Shown here one piece after another: positions 30,728-40,844 of a stretch of 64,000 nt of DNA; positions within the stretch are counted from its first letter, which is position 1; every line of letters begins with the position of its first letter. The position numbers were made by a program, and so were the translations under genes. The stretch comes from Ralstonia sp. TCR112 (GTDB lineage Bacteria > Pseudomonadota > Gammaproteobacteria > Burkholderiales > Burkholderiaceae): NCBI RefSeq assembly GCF_007997035.1, contig NZ_VOSS01000029.1, positions 24,911 to 88,910 of the forward strand. Reading direction: 5' to 3'. The notes below the pieces were generated by a model. It was given only the letters and a program-made list of their open reading frames with translations. It searched no databases and was not told the origin of the DNA.

Positions 30728-32031
30728 ATGACTTGGCTCGCGCGCACCTTCAAGCTCGAGGAACATCAGACCGACGTTCGCACGGAAGTGCTCGCCGGAC
30801 TGACGACGTTCCTGACGATGGCGTACATCATCTTCGTCAACCCGAACATCCTGGCCGACGCCGGCATGCCCCACGACGCGGTGTTTGTCGCCACCTGCAT
30901 CGCCGCGGCGATCGCACCATCATCATGGGGATGTACGCGAACTACCCCATCGCGATGGCGCCGGGCATGGGCCTGAACGCCTACTTTGCGTACGCGGTGG
31001 TCAAGGGCATGGGCTTTACGTGGCAGGCGGCGCTGGGCGCGGTGTTCATTTCCGGCTGCCTGTTTCTGCTGGTGAGTGTGTTTCGCATCCGCGAGATGAT
31101 CGTCAACGGCATCCCGCATTCGATTCGCGTGGCGATCACGGCCGGCATCGGGCTGTTCCTGGGCATCGTGTCGCTCCGGGGCGCAGGGCTGATTGTCGGG
31201 AATCCGGCGACGCTCGTGACGCTGGGCGATGTGCACCAGCCCTCGGTCATCTTGGCGGTGATCGGCTTCTTCGTGATCGTGGCGCTGGACCACCTGCGTG
31301 TGAAGGGCGCCATCCTGATCGGCATTCTGGCCGTGACGGCAGCGAGCTTCTTCTTTGCGGGCAACACCTTCCACGGCGTGGTCTCGATGCCGCCGTCGCT
31401 TGCGCCCACGCTGATGCAGCTCGACATCATTGGCGCGCTGTCGGTCGGCATCCTGAATGTCGTGCTGGTGTTTTTCCTCGTGGAGCTGTTCGACGCGACC
31501 GGCACGCTGATGGGCGTGGCCAACCGCGCGGGCCTGCTCAAGCAAGGCAAGATGGATCGTTTGAACAAGGCACTGCTGGCCGACAGCACGGCCATCATGG
31601 CGGGCTCGCTGCTGGGGACGTCGTCGACCACCGCCTATATCGAAAGCGCTTCGGGCGTGCAGGCGGGCGGCCGAACGGGGCTGACGGCGCTGACGGTGGC
31701 CGCGCTCTTCCTGCTGTGTCTGTTCTTCTCGCCGCTGGCGGGCGTGGTGCCGGCGTATGCGACGGCGCCCGCGCTGCTGTATGTGTCATGCCTGATGTTG
31801 CGCGAGCTGGTCGACCTGAACTGGGAAGACACCACCGAGGCCGTGCCAGCGGTGCTGACGGCGCTGATGATGCCGTTCACGTATTCGATCGCCAACGGCG
31901 TTGCGTTCGGCTTCATCACCTACGCGGGCCTGAAGCTGTTCACCGGGCGCATGCGCGAGGTGCCGGTCATCGTGTGGATCATCTCGGCGGTGTTCCTGTT
32001 CCGCTTCTTCTATCTGTCCGGCGGGCATTGA
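30728..32031 (+). pseudogene. NCS2 guanine/hypoxanthine permease (AzgA/PbuG type), apparent 1-nt frameshift
   Basis: The first 62 codons (MTWLARTFKLEEHQTDVRTE, GLTTFLTMAYIIFVNPNILAD) are in one frame and the rest in another. Restoring one G near 30914 gives [31 protein letters not shown] and a full 434-residue permease. About 12-14 membrane segments are present, with the AzgA motifs MGVANRAGLL and GTSSTTAYIESASGVQAGGRTG. It would import purine bases with protons. An AGGAG site precedes the ATG. All motifs are kept, so the frameshift may be a sequencing error. It is the first gene right of the origin. Confidence 0.85.
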
Positions 32032-32061
32032 GCGCCAGTGTCTTCAAGCGGATCACAACGA

Positions 32062-32089
32062 ACGCGGACTTTCGGGTCCGCGTTTTTCT
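32062..32089 (+). terminator. intrinsic terminator after the purine permease
   Basis: ACGCGGAC-TTTCGG-GTCCGCGT followed by TTTTCTTT, 30 bp after the permease stop. Confidence 0.85.
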
Positions 32090-32107
32090 TTGGAGCATTT
32101 GCGCCGA

Positions 32108-32303
32108 AGCGTACCCATTTCTGCGTGCGATTGCGCAGACGAGCGTACCCGTTTCTGCGTACTGCCGTCGACGATTCAACGACAAAGCGTACCCAATTCT
32201 GCGGACGAGGTAAGCGACAACTGTCGCGCAAATCGCGCCGACAATTGGTTTCGACAATGCGTTGATATGGCACCCACGCAGGCGGGGCGTACCCGTTTCT
32301 GCG
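32108..32303 (+). repeat. four iteron-like elements right of the permease
   Basis: Copies at 32108-32125 (AGCGTACCCATTTCTGCG), 32142-32159 (exact consensus), 32186-32203 (AATT variant) and 32286-32303 (GGCGTACCCGTTTCTGCG). All are in one orientation, in the gap before the recombinase 3' end. They are the rightmost copies found. Confidence 0.85.
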
Positions 32304-32320
32304 CGATGTGTGGAGGAATG

Positions 32321-33582
32321 TCAGGGAGAGGGCACGGCCAGTCTGCGTGCGGCGTCGGCAATGCTGGCGACCAGATCGGCTTCGCGCGCCCGCACGGCGG
32401 CGCTCGGCAGGGCAGCCAGGCCAAGCGCGTGGGCAACGTCGGCTGCCGGCTCACCGGTGGCAAGCCGCTCGCGCAGATGGGCGCCGCGTAGGCCGCGCAA
32501 TGAGGCATTCGCGAGGCGTACGGCAGCGTCGGCGTGGCCGATGGCGCGAGCGTATTCAGCGGCTTCGCCGAGCATGGCCTTGACGATGAGCAGCAGTTGC
32601 GAGCGCGAGGCGATGCCCTTGCGCTCTCCGAAATCGCGGCGCAGGGCTGGTGAGTCGATGATGGTGCCGTCTGCGCGTCGCGGCGAGCGCTTGCGCACCG
32701 ACAGCAGCAGCGGCGTGGCTTCATTCGGCAGGGGCAGCGGCGAGAGGCCAAAGGCCGTGCGGTACTCGCGCAGCGCAGACATCAGCGCATCGCAGGGCAG
32801 CCAGCGCTGCGAACGGCCTGTGCCGACCTCCAGCAGCCAGACCGATGCCGGCAGCTGTGCGTCGGCTGTTGCGTGCGAGGCCGGAACGGCGTGCAGCGCC
32901 ACGTCGCCCATCCGCGCGCACATCAGCTCCGATACACGCATGCCCGCCTGGGCGAGCAGCACGGCGAGAAAGTGGTCACGCGCCTGACGCAGGCGGCCTC
33001 CCGGCCGAGCGCGACGCGCGCCCGCACGGCATCGATGATCAATGCCATGTCGGACGCGCCCAGTGCGGTGTCCGGTCCGGCCGCTGCGACGGACCGGGGC
33101 GCGGGCGTGCTCGGCGCCGGCACGGTAATGACGATCGCATCGTCATCGAGAAACGGGTTCGCGCGCAGATAGCCCATGCGCAGCAGCCAGCCGCAGAGGT
33201 TCGCCGCGATGATGCTGCTCTGGCGTGTGGAGCGTGCCGAAAGCGGGCCGCGCAGCGGCGTCCAGTTCGCATCGTTGCGTTCGATGCCGCGCGCACTGAT
33301 CGCCCATGCAGGCGGTTCTTGCAAAAAGCGCAGATAGGCCGACGCGTCGTCGCGCTGCCAGCTTGCGATCGGCTTACCGAAGGTGCGCGCGTACCAGCAC
33401 ACGCGCTCGGCTTCCACGCGGTACTGCGACAGCGTGGAAGCGCTCACCGCACGAGCGCCGGAAGCGCGCGCGGCGAGCCACGCCTGCACGCGCTCGCGCT
33501 CGTGCGCGAAGGCCTGCAAATCGGCCTCGGAAGCGGCGTTATCGGGAAGGGGCACGGCGTCGGCCGGGCGCGGTTCAAGCAT
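32321..33582 (-). pseudogene. degenerate tyrosine-recombinase-like protein, apparent 1-nt frameshift
   Basis: Two frames join near 33001 into a protein of about 420 residues. The N-terminal part has a SAM-like core-binding domain (SASTLSQYRVEAERVCWYARTFG, SAYLRFLQEP). The C-terminal part begins with the catalytic-fold segment AVLLAQAGMRVSEL, keeping the first arginine. The usual HxLRH box reads ASLRG, and the final segment LGLAALPSAAVRARE has no nucleophilic tyrosine. It may therefore bind DNA without recombining it. The start MLEPRPADAV lies after a plausible -10; MPIALECGL at 33693 is an alternative. Its place next to the origin suggests a replicon-specific role. Confidence 0.7.
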
Positions 33583-33612
33583 GCGGAGCGTGTGTGGAAC
33601 ACGAAGACAAAA

Positions 33613-33637
33613 CGGATCGCGCAAGTATAGCGATCCG
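33613..33637 (-). promoter_or_regulatory. inverted repeat around a -10 element upstream of the recombinase-like gene
   Basis: CGGATCGC (33613-33620) and GCGATCCG (33630-33637) flank 9 bp that contain TATACT on the minus strand. A regulator bound there would cover the -10, so it may be an operator for the recombinase-like gene. Confidence 0.45.
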
Positions 33638-33879
33638 CATTCACGCCCCGCCGCCTGCAGCGATTGGAGGCCGCATTCAAGTGCGATGGGCACGCGCCAT
33701 GCTCAATGCGGGAACGTCGCTTCGTATGTCGGACGCTTCCGACAAAACGATCGGAACCGGTTCGATAGGCGCGCTGAATGTGCGCGTTTATCTTCGGCTC
33801 CACAAGTCGACAACAACGTACATGGGCGCGTGATGCATGCGGCCCGGTTCATGACAGGACTCTCCCTCCGAGGTGCAAG

Positions 33880-34662
33880 ATGAAGATACAGATCAGGAAG
33901 ATCGTCGCCGTGCTGGCGCTGGGTTCGTTGGGCGTGATCGCTGGATGCGGTGGCGGTGACGACGACATCGGGCAGATCATCGGCACCAGTTCGCCGCAGT
34001 ACCGCACGGTGCACGCCAACCCATTCATCGGCAACGTTGACTTTGGTGTGAACGGCACCACGAAGATCAGCAATGTTGGTTTCAAGAACGTCAGCAACTA
34101 CTTCGGCATTGACGCCACGGCCAGCACGGCCACCGTGTCCAACACGGGCAGCAGCACGCCGCTCGCCTCGACGGGGTTCACGCCGGCAAACGGCCACCGC
34201 TATACCGCGCTGGCCATCGTGGGCGCCAACGGTTCGGCGACGAGCCTGGCGCTGATCGATGACCCGTATAACAAGTCGATCCTGTCAGACAAGGCGCGCG
34301 TGCGGACCTTCAACGCTTCGTACAACGCTCCGAATGTGGACGTGTATGTGACCGCGCCCAATGTGGACCTGGCTGCCATCGCGCCGACCATGAGCGGTGC
34401 ATCGTACGGCGGCGCGGCGCCGGCCAGCACCCAGGATTCGATCTACGTCGACGGCGGCACGTACCAGGTGCGGGTGGCGACGGCGGGTACGAAGAACGTC
34501 ATCTTCACGTCGCAGCCGTTCAGCCTGGCCAACAACGCCGACTGGCTGATTACCACGCTGCCCGCGGGCGGCGTGGGCGCCGTCACACCGAACGCGATTC
34601 GCGTGCTGGTGGCACAGGCCAACGGCGCTTCGCAGACGGCTTCTGAGCTGCCCTCGCAGTAA
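33880..34662 (+). CDS. DUF4397-type lipoprotein
   Basis: A 260-residue lipoprotein. The signal peptide ends in a lipobox (VIAGCGGGDDD, lipidated cysteine near residue 23). The mature protein has two beta-rich repeats of the DUF4397 kind (YRTVHANPFIGNVDFGVNG and RVRTFNASYNAPNVDVYVTA) with a low-complexity Ser/Thr/Ala composition. The ATG at 33880 was chosen because the signal peptide begins there. It probably sits in the outer or inner membrane facing the periplasm. The function is unknown. A strong terminator follows. Confidence 0.85.
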   Translation: MKIQIRKIVAVLALGSLGVIAGCGGGDDDIGQIIGTSSPQYRTVHANPFIGNVDFGVNGTTKISNVGFKNVSNYFGIDATASTATVSNTGSSTPLASTGFTPANGHRYTALAIVGANGSATSLALIDDPYNKSILSDKARVRTFNASYNAPNVDVYVTAPNVDLAAIAPTMSGASYGGAAPASTQDSIYVDGGTYQVRVATAGTKNVIFTSQPFSLANNADWLITTLPAGGVGAVTPNAIRVLVAQANGASQTASELPSQ

Positions 34663-34682
34663 GCCGGCTTCACGCCCTATGA

Positions 34683-34710
34683 TGCGGTGCTGCGGCACCG
34701 CATTTTTTTT
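34683..34710 (+). terminator. intrinsic terminator after the lipoprotein gene
   Basis: TGCGGTGC-TGCG-GCACCGCA followed by eight T, 20 bp past the stop codon. Confidence 0.9.
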
Positions 34711-34750
34711 GAGGGCGTGCCGGGAATGAAAACTGCTAACGAAGGGCGCA

Positions 34751-37168
34751 ATGAGTGAATCCGTAACGGGCTGGTCGGCAGCCGTGCGCGCACCGTGCGC
34801 GGCGCGTGCTGCACCGGCCGTCAGGAAGCAGGCTGACGTGTTCTGGGTAGACGATCCTTTGACGGGCACGCGTCTGCACGTAAGCGCCGGAGCGCAGACG
34901 TGGGGCGTGCAGCCCGATTCCCTGTGCGGCGCTCGCGACCGCTGGCTCGCCCATGTGCATCCAGATGATCACATGGCATTGCGTGCTGCCTGGGACGGCT
35001 TGGCACGGGGGCAGGAGTTCGTGCTCGAATACCGATGGCTCGGAGATGACCACGGCGAAGCCCGCGAATATCGCGTTCGCGAACGGGGCTACCTCATGCC
35101 AAGCGTCGACGGTGCATCGGCGCACGCCGTGGGCGTGGTCGAAGACGTGACGCACGGCCATCAGACCCTTGCCGCGCTCACCGAGTCGGAATTCCAGTTG
35201 CAATGGCTGACCGAAAGCGTGCCGTTTCCGCTGGTACAGATCGACCCGCAGCACCGCGTGCGCTTCGCCAACCGCGCGTACGCGCAGCGCTTGGGCTTTC
35301 GGCACGAGGACGTGCTCGGGCGCCATCTGCGTGAACTGATGGGCGAGGCCGCCTATGCGCGGGTCCTGTCGCATCTGAACGATGCATTCGCGGGGCAACG
35401 CGTCGAGTTTGAAATGGAACTGCAGTACCCGGCCGGCGTTGGCCGCCGGTTCGTGCACGCTGCGTATTCGCCGCAGCACGGGTCGGACGGCCAAGTGCAG
35501 GCGCTCGTGTGCGTGGTCGAAGACATCACCGAGCGCAAGGCGGCCGAGCACGAGCGTTTTCGACATCAGCGCGAATTCGTCACGCTGGTGGAAAACGCGC
35601 CCGACGTGATCGCACGGCTCGATCGCGAACTGCGCTGCGTGTATGTGAACCGCGCGGTGAACGACGCGTTTGGGGTGGCCCCCGCCGTGATGATTGGCAA
35701 GACGCTGGTGGCATCGCCCCTTTCCGTCGAGGTCACGGAGCCGCTGGAGGACGCTGCGCGCCGCGCGTTCGACCTTGGCGCAGAACAGACGCTGGCGTTG
35801 CATCTCGACGTGCAGGACGGTCGCCCGCGCGGGGCCCACTACAACGCGCGCGTCATTCCGGAAGCGGACCGGAATGGCGCCATCGAATCGGCGCTGCTGA
35901 TTATTTACGACGTGACTGAACGCACGGAGGCCGAGCGCGAGCGCGATGCGTTGTTGCTGCGTGAACAAGCTGCGCGTGCACAGGCGGAAGCTGCAGCACT
36001 GGCCCGCGATCAGTTCCTGGCGGTGGTGTCGCACGAACTGCGGTCGCCGCTCAATGGCATCCAGAACTGGGCGTACGTATTGGAAAGCCAGGTGGCCGGC
36101 GGGGCGCCCCTCATGCAACGCGCGCTGGCGGGCATCAAGACCGGCGTCGAGCAGCAGGTACGCCTGATCGAAGACCTCCTGGACGCCACGCGCGTGATGA
36201 GCGGGAAGCTGCGCCTGACGCGCGAACCGTTCGTGCTGCGCACGGCGCTGGAACGCGCGCTCAACAGCGTGCACACCCTCGCTGCGGAACGCCGCGTCGC
36301 CCTGCATACCACCATCGACCTGAACGATCATGAGATCGACGGCGATGCCGATCGCGTCGAGCAGATCGTGTGGAACCTGCTGACCAACGCCATCAAGTTC
36401 ACGCAGGAAGGCGGCGATGTCTGGCTGTCGGCCGATCTGTTGGGCGAGGTGGCGCGCATTGTCGTGCGCGACAATGGCCGCGGCATTGCACCGGCGTTCC
36501 TGCCGTATCTGTTTGATCCATTCCGCCAGGCTGACGGCGCGCACACGCGGCGCACGGGTGGTCTGGGGCTTGGGCTAGCTCTGGTCAAGCGTCTGACCGA
36601 GTTGCACGGCGGGCGCGTGTATGCGCGCAGCGAAGGCGACCAGCATGGCGCCACGTTTACCGTGTACCTGCCGTTGCATGCCGGGGCTGATCTGATCACG
36701 CCGCTGGCGGAAGATCCGGAACGCACCGGGCCGTTGCCTTCACTGGCAGGACTGCGCGTGCTGCTGGTCGACGATCAGCAGGACGCTCGCGACGCGCTGG
36801 CGACGTTGCTGACGCAGGTCGGCGCGGAAGTCGGCAGCGTGGGCTCCGGCCACGAGACGATGGCGCTGCTCGACGTCTGGGGTGCACGGGGCGAAGCGGG
36901 CCACCCGCAGGCCGTGGTGTGCGACATCGCGCTGCCCGATGAGGACGGCTACGCAATCCTGCAGAGAATCCGCACGTGGGAACGCGAGCACCTGCCCGCC
37001 GGGGCTACGCCGATGGCCGCCATCGCGCTGACCGCATTTGCGCAGCCGCACGATCGCGCGCGGGCGCTGGCCACGGGCTTTCAGGAACATCTGATCAAGC
37101 CTGTGTCGCCGTACGATCTGGTGCGCACGTTGCGCACGCTTGCCATGCGGGTCTCCGCACCGACCTAG
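34751..37168 (+). CDS. PAS-containing hybrid histidine kinase
   Basis: An 805-residue soluble hybrid kinase. Three PAS domains occupy about residues 25-390 (VQIDPQHRVRFANRAYAQRL and VIARLDRELRCVYVNRAV are typical starts). The HisKA domain has H428 in VVSHELRSPLNGIQNW. The HATPase domain carries NLLTNAIKF, DNGRGIAP and GGLGLGLALV. A C-terminal receiver has phospho-acceptor D725 (VVCDIALPDEDGY). No membrane segment is seen, so it senses a cytosolic cue. No dedicated output partner is adjacent. An AAGGG-type site precedes the ATG. Confidence 0.92.
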   Translation: MSESVTGWSAAVRAPCAARAAPAVRKQADVFWVDDPLTGTRLHVSAGAQTWGVQPDSLCGARDRWLAHVHPDDHMALRAAWDGLARGQEFVLEYRWLGDDHGEAREYRVRERGYLMPSVDGASAHAVGVVEDVTHGHQTLAALTESEFQLQWLTESVPFPLVQIDPQHRVRFANRAYAQRLGFRHEDVLGRHLRELMGEAAYARVLSHLNDAFAGQRVEFEMELQYPAGVGRRFVHAAYSPQHGSDGQVQALVCVVEDITERKAAEHERFRHQREFVTLVENAPDVIARLDRELRCVYVNRAVNDAFGVAPAVMIGKTLVASPLSVEVTEPLEDAARRAFDLGAEQTLALHLDVQDGRPRGAHYNARVIPEADRNGAIESALLIIYDVTERTEAERERDALLLREQAARAQAEAAALARDQFLAVVSHELRSPLNGIQNWAYVLESQVAGGAPLMQRALAGIKTGVEQQVRLIEDLLDATRVMSGKLRLTREPFVLRTALERALNSVHTLAAERRVALHTTIDLNDHEIDGDADRVEQIVWNLLTNAIKFTQEGGDVWLSADLLGEVARIVVRDNGRGIAPAFLPYLFDPFRQADGAHTRRTGGLGLGLALVKRLTELHGGRVYARSEGDQHGATFTVYLPLHAGADLITPLAEDPERTGPLPSLAGLRVLLVDDQQDARDALATLLTQVGAEVGSVGSGHETMALLDVWGARGEAGHPQAVVCDIALPDEDGYAILQRIRTWEREHLPAGATPMAAIALTAFAQPHDRARALATGFQEHLIKPVSPYDLVRTLRTLAMRVSAPT

Positions 37169-37219
37169 TCGGCGGGGGCACGAGTTTTGCGCAGAGAAGG
37201 TTGAACCACTTTCTCTGTC

Positions 37220-38487
37220 ATGCCAGCCGAACCCACTCCCTCCACCTCGCCGCCCGAACCCTTGCACGGCAGCCTCCTCGATGGGCTGCGGCAGCCGGCT
37301 TGGCGCGTGGCGATGGTGCTGGTGGCCATTGGCGGCACGTTGGTGTTTCTGCAATGGGCGCGAGCGTTTCTGGTGCCGTTCACCCTTGGTGTGGTACTCG
37401 CGTTTGCCTTGAACCCGGTGGTGGTGTGGTTGCGGCGCTGCTATGTCCCGCGCCCGATTGCTGCCGCTATCGTCGTGCTCGGCTTGTGGATCGCCGGTGC
37501 GGTACTGGCGTTCGGGATGCAAGACGGCGTCTCGGCCATGGCGAACCGGTTGCCGGTCGCCGCGGAGCGCATGGCGCAGGCCATCGACGGAATGCGCGGG
37601 CACATGGGCGGCGCGTTCGACAAGATGCGCGATGTGACCGTCGCGCTTGAGCACGCCGCCGAAGGCGTGCAGGGCAAGCCGCGCCGGCGCCTGCCAAGCG
37701 TTCGCCTGCGGCCGCGGCGCCTGCCGAGGCAGCTTCCGCGCAGCCGGTGCTGCCGGTGCGCGAGTTTCTATGGACCGGCTCCGCCAATCTCTTCGCGCTT
37801 GCCGGGCAGCTCGTGGTGGTCTCGTTTCTCGTCTACTTCCTGCTTGCATCGGGTCAGGCGCTCAAGCGCAAATGGGTGCGCGCAGTGGGCAACACGCTGA
37901 GCGAGAAGAAGCGCGCGGTGCGCATGATGGCGGTCATCGGCACGCAGATCCAGTATTCCCTGCTGGTGCTGTTCGCGACCAACATCGTGCTGGGCATCCT
38001 CACCACGGTGGCCTTTGTGCTGCTCGGCATGGAGGACGCGGCGGTCTGGGGTCTGGCGACCGCCGTGCTGCATTTCGTGCCGTATCTGGGTTCGGTGGTC
38101 ATTGCCGTGGCCAGTGGTATCGGGGCATACCTGCAGATGGGCGCGTGGTCGGATGCGCTTGTCGTGGCAGGGGTGACGCTGCTGCTTGCCACGCTGGTCG
38201 GCACGCTGCTCGTGACATGGCTGCAAAGCCGGGCGTCCAAGCTCGACCCGTGTGTGGTCTACATCGGCCTGCTGCTGTGGGGCTGGCTGTGGGGCCTGTG
38301 GGGCTTGCTGCTGGGCACGTCCATCACGGCGATGATCAAGGTGGTATGTGATCACGTCGAGCGCCTCCGCCCGCTCGGCACGCTGCTCGGCACCGCCGAT
38401 GCGCCGGCCGGCGTGTCGCAGCGTCTGCTGGACCGACTGCGCGGCCGTCCCACGCGGCGGCGCGAACGTGCGCACCACCCCCGCTGA
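37220..38487 (+). pseudogene. AI-2E/PerM family permease, apparent 1-nt frameshift
   Basis: The N-terminal third and the rest are in different frames. Adding one base near 37680 (in GCCGCGCC) restores a continuous 422-residue protein through an Ala/Pro-rich linker into LPVREFLWTGSANLFALAGQ. About eight membrane segments are present, with the family segment WGLATAVLHFVPYLGSVVIAV. PerM-like proteins are putative membrane transporters, some exporting AI-2 or exchanging ions. The specific role is unknown. The linker is GC-rich, a likely place for sequencing error. Confidence 0.8.
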
Positions 38488-38710
38488 CGACGCCTGGGTC
38501 ACCTTGCGCAGCAAGCGTTACAAGCGCGTGTAACCCTTACGCAACGACCGCGCCACGGCGGGAGCAGAGGCATTGCTACCCCGCCTCGTTTGCGCCGCGT
38601 TGCGGTGCAGTGGTGGTGCAGGTCTTGTCGGCTGGATGGCGGAGACGGGTGCGGTGGGCACGTCGGTTGCGGTGCGCAAGGCAACCAGATCACGTTCGCA
38701 GGAGAGCGCC

Positions 38711-39142
38711 ATGAACCGACTCCGCCCCGCCTTATGCGGCCCCCATCAGCGCGGCGAACGTCCCGCGGGCACGACCCCGCCGCGTGCGCCCGGCGCGGGC
38801 CAAAACTTCCAAAGCATCGACAAGATGCATGGCGACGCCGAGCACGACGAGCCCGCGTCGAGCGCGGCCGAGCGGCTGCCGCACGAGCGCGACCAGCATC
38901 TTGAAGAGCAGCATTCCGAACCGCGCAGCAGTGCCAAACAGGCCGCGCGCGACATCGAAAGCGGGCAGCTCGACACCGATCTGCACGACACCCCTGGGGT
39001 AGAGCGCGTCGTGCGCGACCGCCATCCGGCCAATCGCGATGATGGTGATCGCCAGGTCGCTCACCGCAGCGCAGACGACCTCGCGCACAAGCGGGGGCAG
39101 ACGAGCGCCCCCTCGCACCGCCGCGACGAAAACAAAGGTTGA
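38711..39142 (+). CDS. hydrophilic hypothetical protein, 143 aa
   Basis: A charged, probably disordered protein rich in Arg, Asp, His and Glu (KMHGDAEHDEPASSAAERLP, HERDQHLEEQHSEPRSSAKQ). An AGGAG site precedes the ATG and the next gene starts 8 bp after its stop, arguing for a real gene cotranscribed with the glycosyltransferase. I do not recognise the family. It could be a stress-related or scaffold-like protein. Confidence 0.55.
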   Translation: MNRLRPALCGPHQRGERPAGTTPPRAPGAGQNFQSIDKMHGDAEHDEPASSAAERLPHERDQHLEEQHSEPRSSAKQAARDIESGQLDTDLHDTPGVERVVRDRHPANRDDGDRQVAHRSADDLAHKRGQTSAPSHRRDENKG

Positions 39143-39149
39143 TCGATCC

Positions 39150-40322
39150 ATGCGCATTGCTTATGTGACCGAAACCTGGCCGCCGGAACTGAACGGCGTG
39201 TCGCTCACGGCTGCACGCACCGTGGCGTTCCTGCAGACGCGCGGGCACGACGTGATGCTGGTGCGCCCGCGCCAAAGCGCCATCGACGCCGGCAAGCCCG
39301 CATTGGCGGACGACACGTTGCGCGTGCCCGGCGTGCCGATTCCGTTGTATCCGGATTTGCGCATGGGCTTGCCCGCACGCCGACGGCTGCTTCGCGCGTG
39401 GGGCGTCTATCGGCCCGACCTCGTGCATGTCGCGACGGAGGGACCACTTGGCTGGTCTGCTATTCGGGCCGCGCGCCAACTCGGCCTGCCGGTCACGTCG
39501 GATTTCAGAACCCGCTTTGACGAATACGGCCGCCACTACGCGTGGGAGGGCGCCGTGACGTTGGTGCGCGCGTATCTGCGCGCGTTTCACAATCGCACCG
39601 ACCGCACCTTCGTTCCCACGCGCGAACTGCAGCGGCAGTTGAGCGAACTCGATTTCGAACGCCTGACCGTCAGCACGCGCGGCGTCGATGCACACCGATT
39701 CACGCCGCAGGCCCGTAGCGAAGCGTTGCGCGCGCAATGGGGCGTCGCGGCAGATACACCGGTGGTCCTGACGGTCGGACGTCTGGCATTGGAAAAGAAC
39801 CTGGGTGTCGCGCTCGATGCGTTCGCTGCCGTGCGGGAGCGCGTGCCCGATGCGCGCCTCGTCATGGTGGGCGACGGCCCGCAGCGCAACGCACTGCGCA
39901 GGCGCTGCCCCGATGCCATCTTTGCCGGCACCCAGCATGGCGAAGCACTGGCGGCGCACTACGCATCTGCGGACCTGTTTCTCTTTCCCAGCTTGACGGA
40001 GACCTTCGGCAACGTGGTGGTCGAGGCCATGGCCAGCGGCTTGCCCGTGGTGGCGTTCGATACCGCCGCTGCCGGCATGCACGTGCGCAGCCGCGAGAAC
40101 GGTTGGCTTGCGCCCGTCGGGGACGCTGCATCGTTCACGCAGGCGGCCGTCGCGCTCGCCACTGACGCCGGCCTGCGGCGGCGGCTGGGCCAGGCAGCGC
40201 GGCTGACGGCGCAGAGCCTGGATTGGCCCCGCGTGCTCGAACGCTTTGAAGCTGCGCTCATTGCCGTGCACGATGCTGCCACCAACGGGGAGGCCTACCA
40301 TGGCGACGCACGTCTGGCCTGA
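39150..40322 (+). CDS. GT4 glycosyltransferase (MgtA-like)
   Basis: A 390-residue retaining glycosyltransferase with GT-B fold. It opens with MRIAYVTETWPPELNGVSLT, typical of the MgtA/PimB-like group that glycosylate diacylglycerol or phospholipid acceptors. The donor-site motif ETFGNVVVEAMASGLPVVAF, with E...E spacing, lies near residue 285. It is probably membrane-associated and cytosolic-facing. The gene overlaps the PAP2 phosphatase gene by 23 bp. A role in glycolipid synthesis is inferred from neighbours, not shown. Confidence 0.83.
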   Translation: MRIAYVTETWPPELNGVSLTAARTVAFLQTRGHDVMLVRPRQSAIDAGKPALADDTLRVPGVPIPLYPDLRMGLPARRRLLRAWGVYRPDLVHVATEGPLGWSAIRAARQLGLPVTSDFRTRFDEYGRHYAWEGAVTLVRAYLRAFHNRTDRTFVPTRELQRQLSELDFERLTVSTRGVDAHRFTPQARSEALRAQWGVAADTPVVLTVGRLALEKNLGVALDAFAAVRERVPDARLVMVGDGPQRNALRRRCPDAIFAGTQHGEALAAHYASADLFLFPSLTETFGNVVVEAMASGLPVVAFDTAAAGMHVRSRENGWLAPVGDAASFTQAAVALATDAGLRRRLGQAARLTAQSLDWPRVLERFEAALIAVHDAATNGEAYHGDARLA

Positions 40323-40835
40323 CTGGAAGCGCTGGCGCGAGCGCGATCGGCAGCTCGCCGTGGCGCTCAACCATGTGGCGGGCAATGCGTCGGCGATGCG
40401 CTTCTATCGCGTGTCAGCCGCCTGGGCGACGGCATGCTGTGGTACGCATTGATGGCGGCGCTGCCCGTGGTCGGCGGTGACACCGGTTGGGAATGCGCCA
40501 AGCAGATGGGCCTTACGGGGCTGCTCTCGCTCATCATCTACATCGTGCTCAAGCGTGGTGTGTGCCGGCCGCGACCGTACCTTTCCTGCGAAGAGATCCA
40601 CCTGTGCGGGCGTGTGCTGGATCAGTTCAGTTTTCCATCGGGCCACACGCTGCATGCGGTGTCGTTCAGCATCGTGATGGCGGCGTACTACCCGCGCATG
40701 GCACTGGCGCTCGTACCATTCACGCTGATGGTCGCCCTCTCTCGCGTCGTGCTCGGCCTGCATTACCCGAGCGACGTGCTCGCAGGCGCCGGGCTTGGGA
40801 TGCTGATCGGCGGATTGTCGGTGTGGCTGTTTTAA
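40300..40835 (+). pseudogene. PAP2-family membrane phosphatase, apparent 1-nt frameshift
   Basis: The start MATHVWPDWKRWRERDRQLA at 40300 has a GGGGAGG site and lies inside the preceding gene. One base must be restored near 40413 to continue into VSRLGDGMLWYALMAALPV, giving 178 residues. The PAP2 triad is visible: KRGVCRPRP, then PSGHTLHAV, then SRVVLGLHYPSDVLAG. It has several membrane helices and would dephosphorylate phosphatidic acid or an undecaprenyl-like phosphate. The motifs are intact, so a sequencing error is likely. Confidence 0.85.
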
Positions 40836-40844
40836 CGCCCGCGC

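Noticed and set aside
38499..40385. 628-codon open frame on the minus strand
   Set aside because: It is antisense to the well-supported glycosyltransferase and its neighbours, has no family motifs and mirrors GC-rich codon structure.
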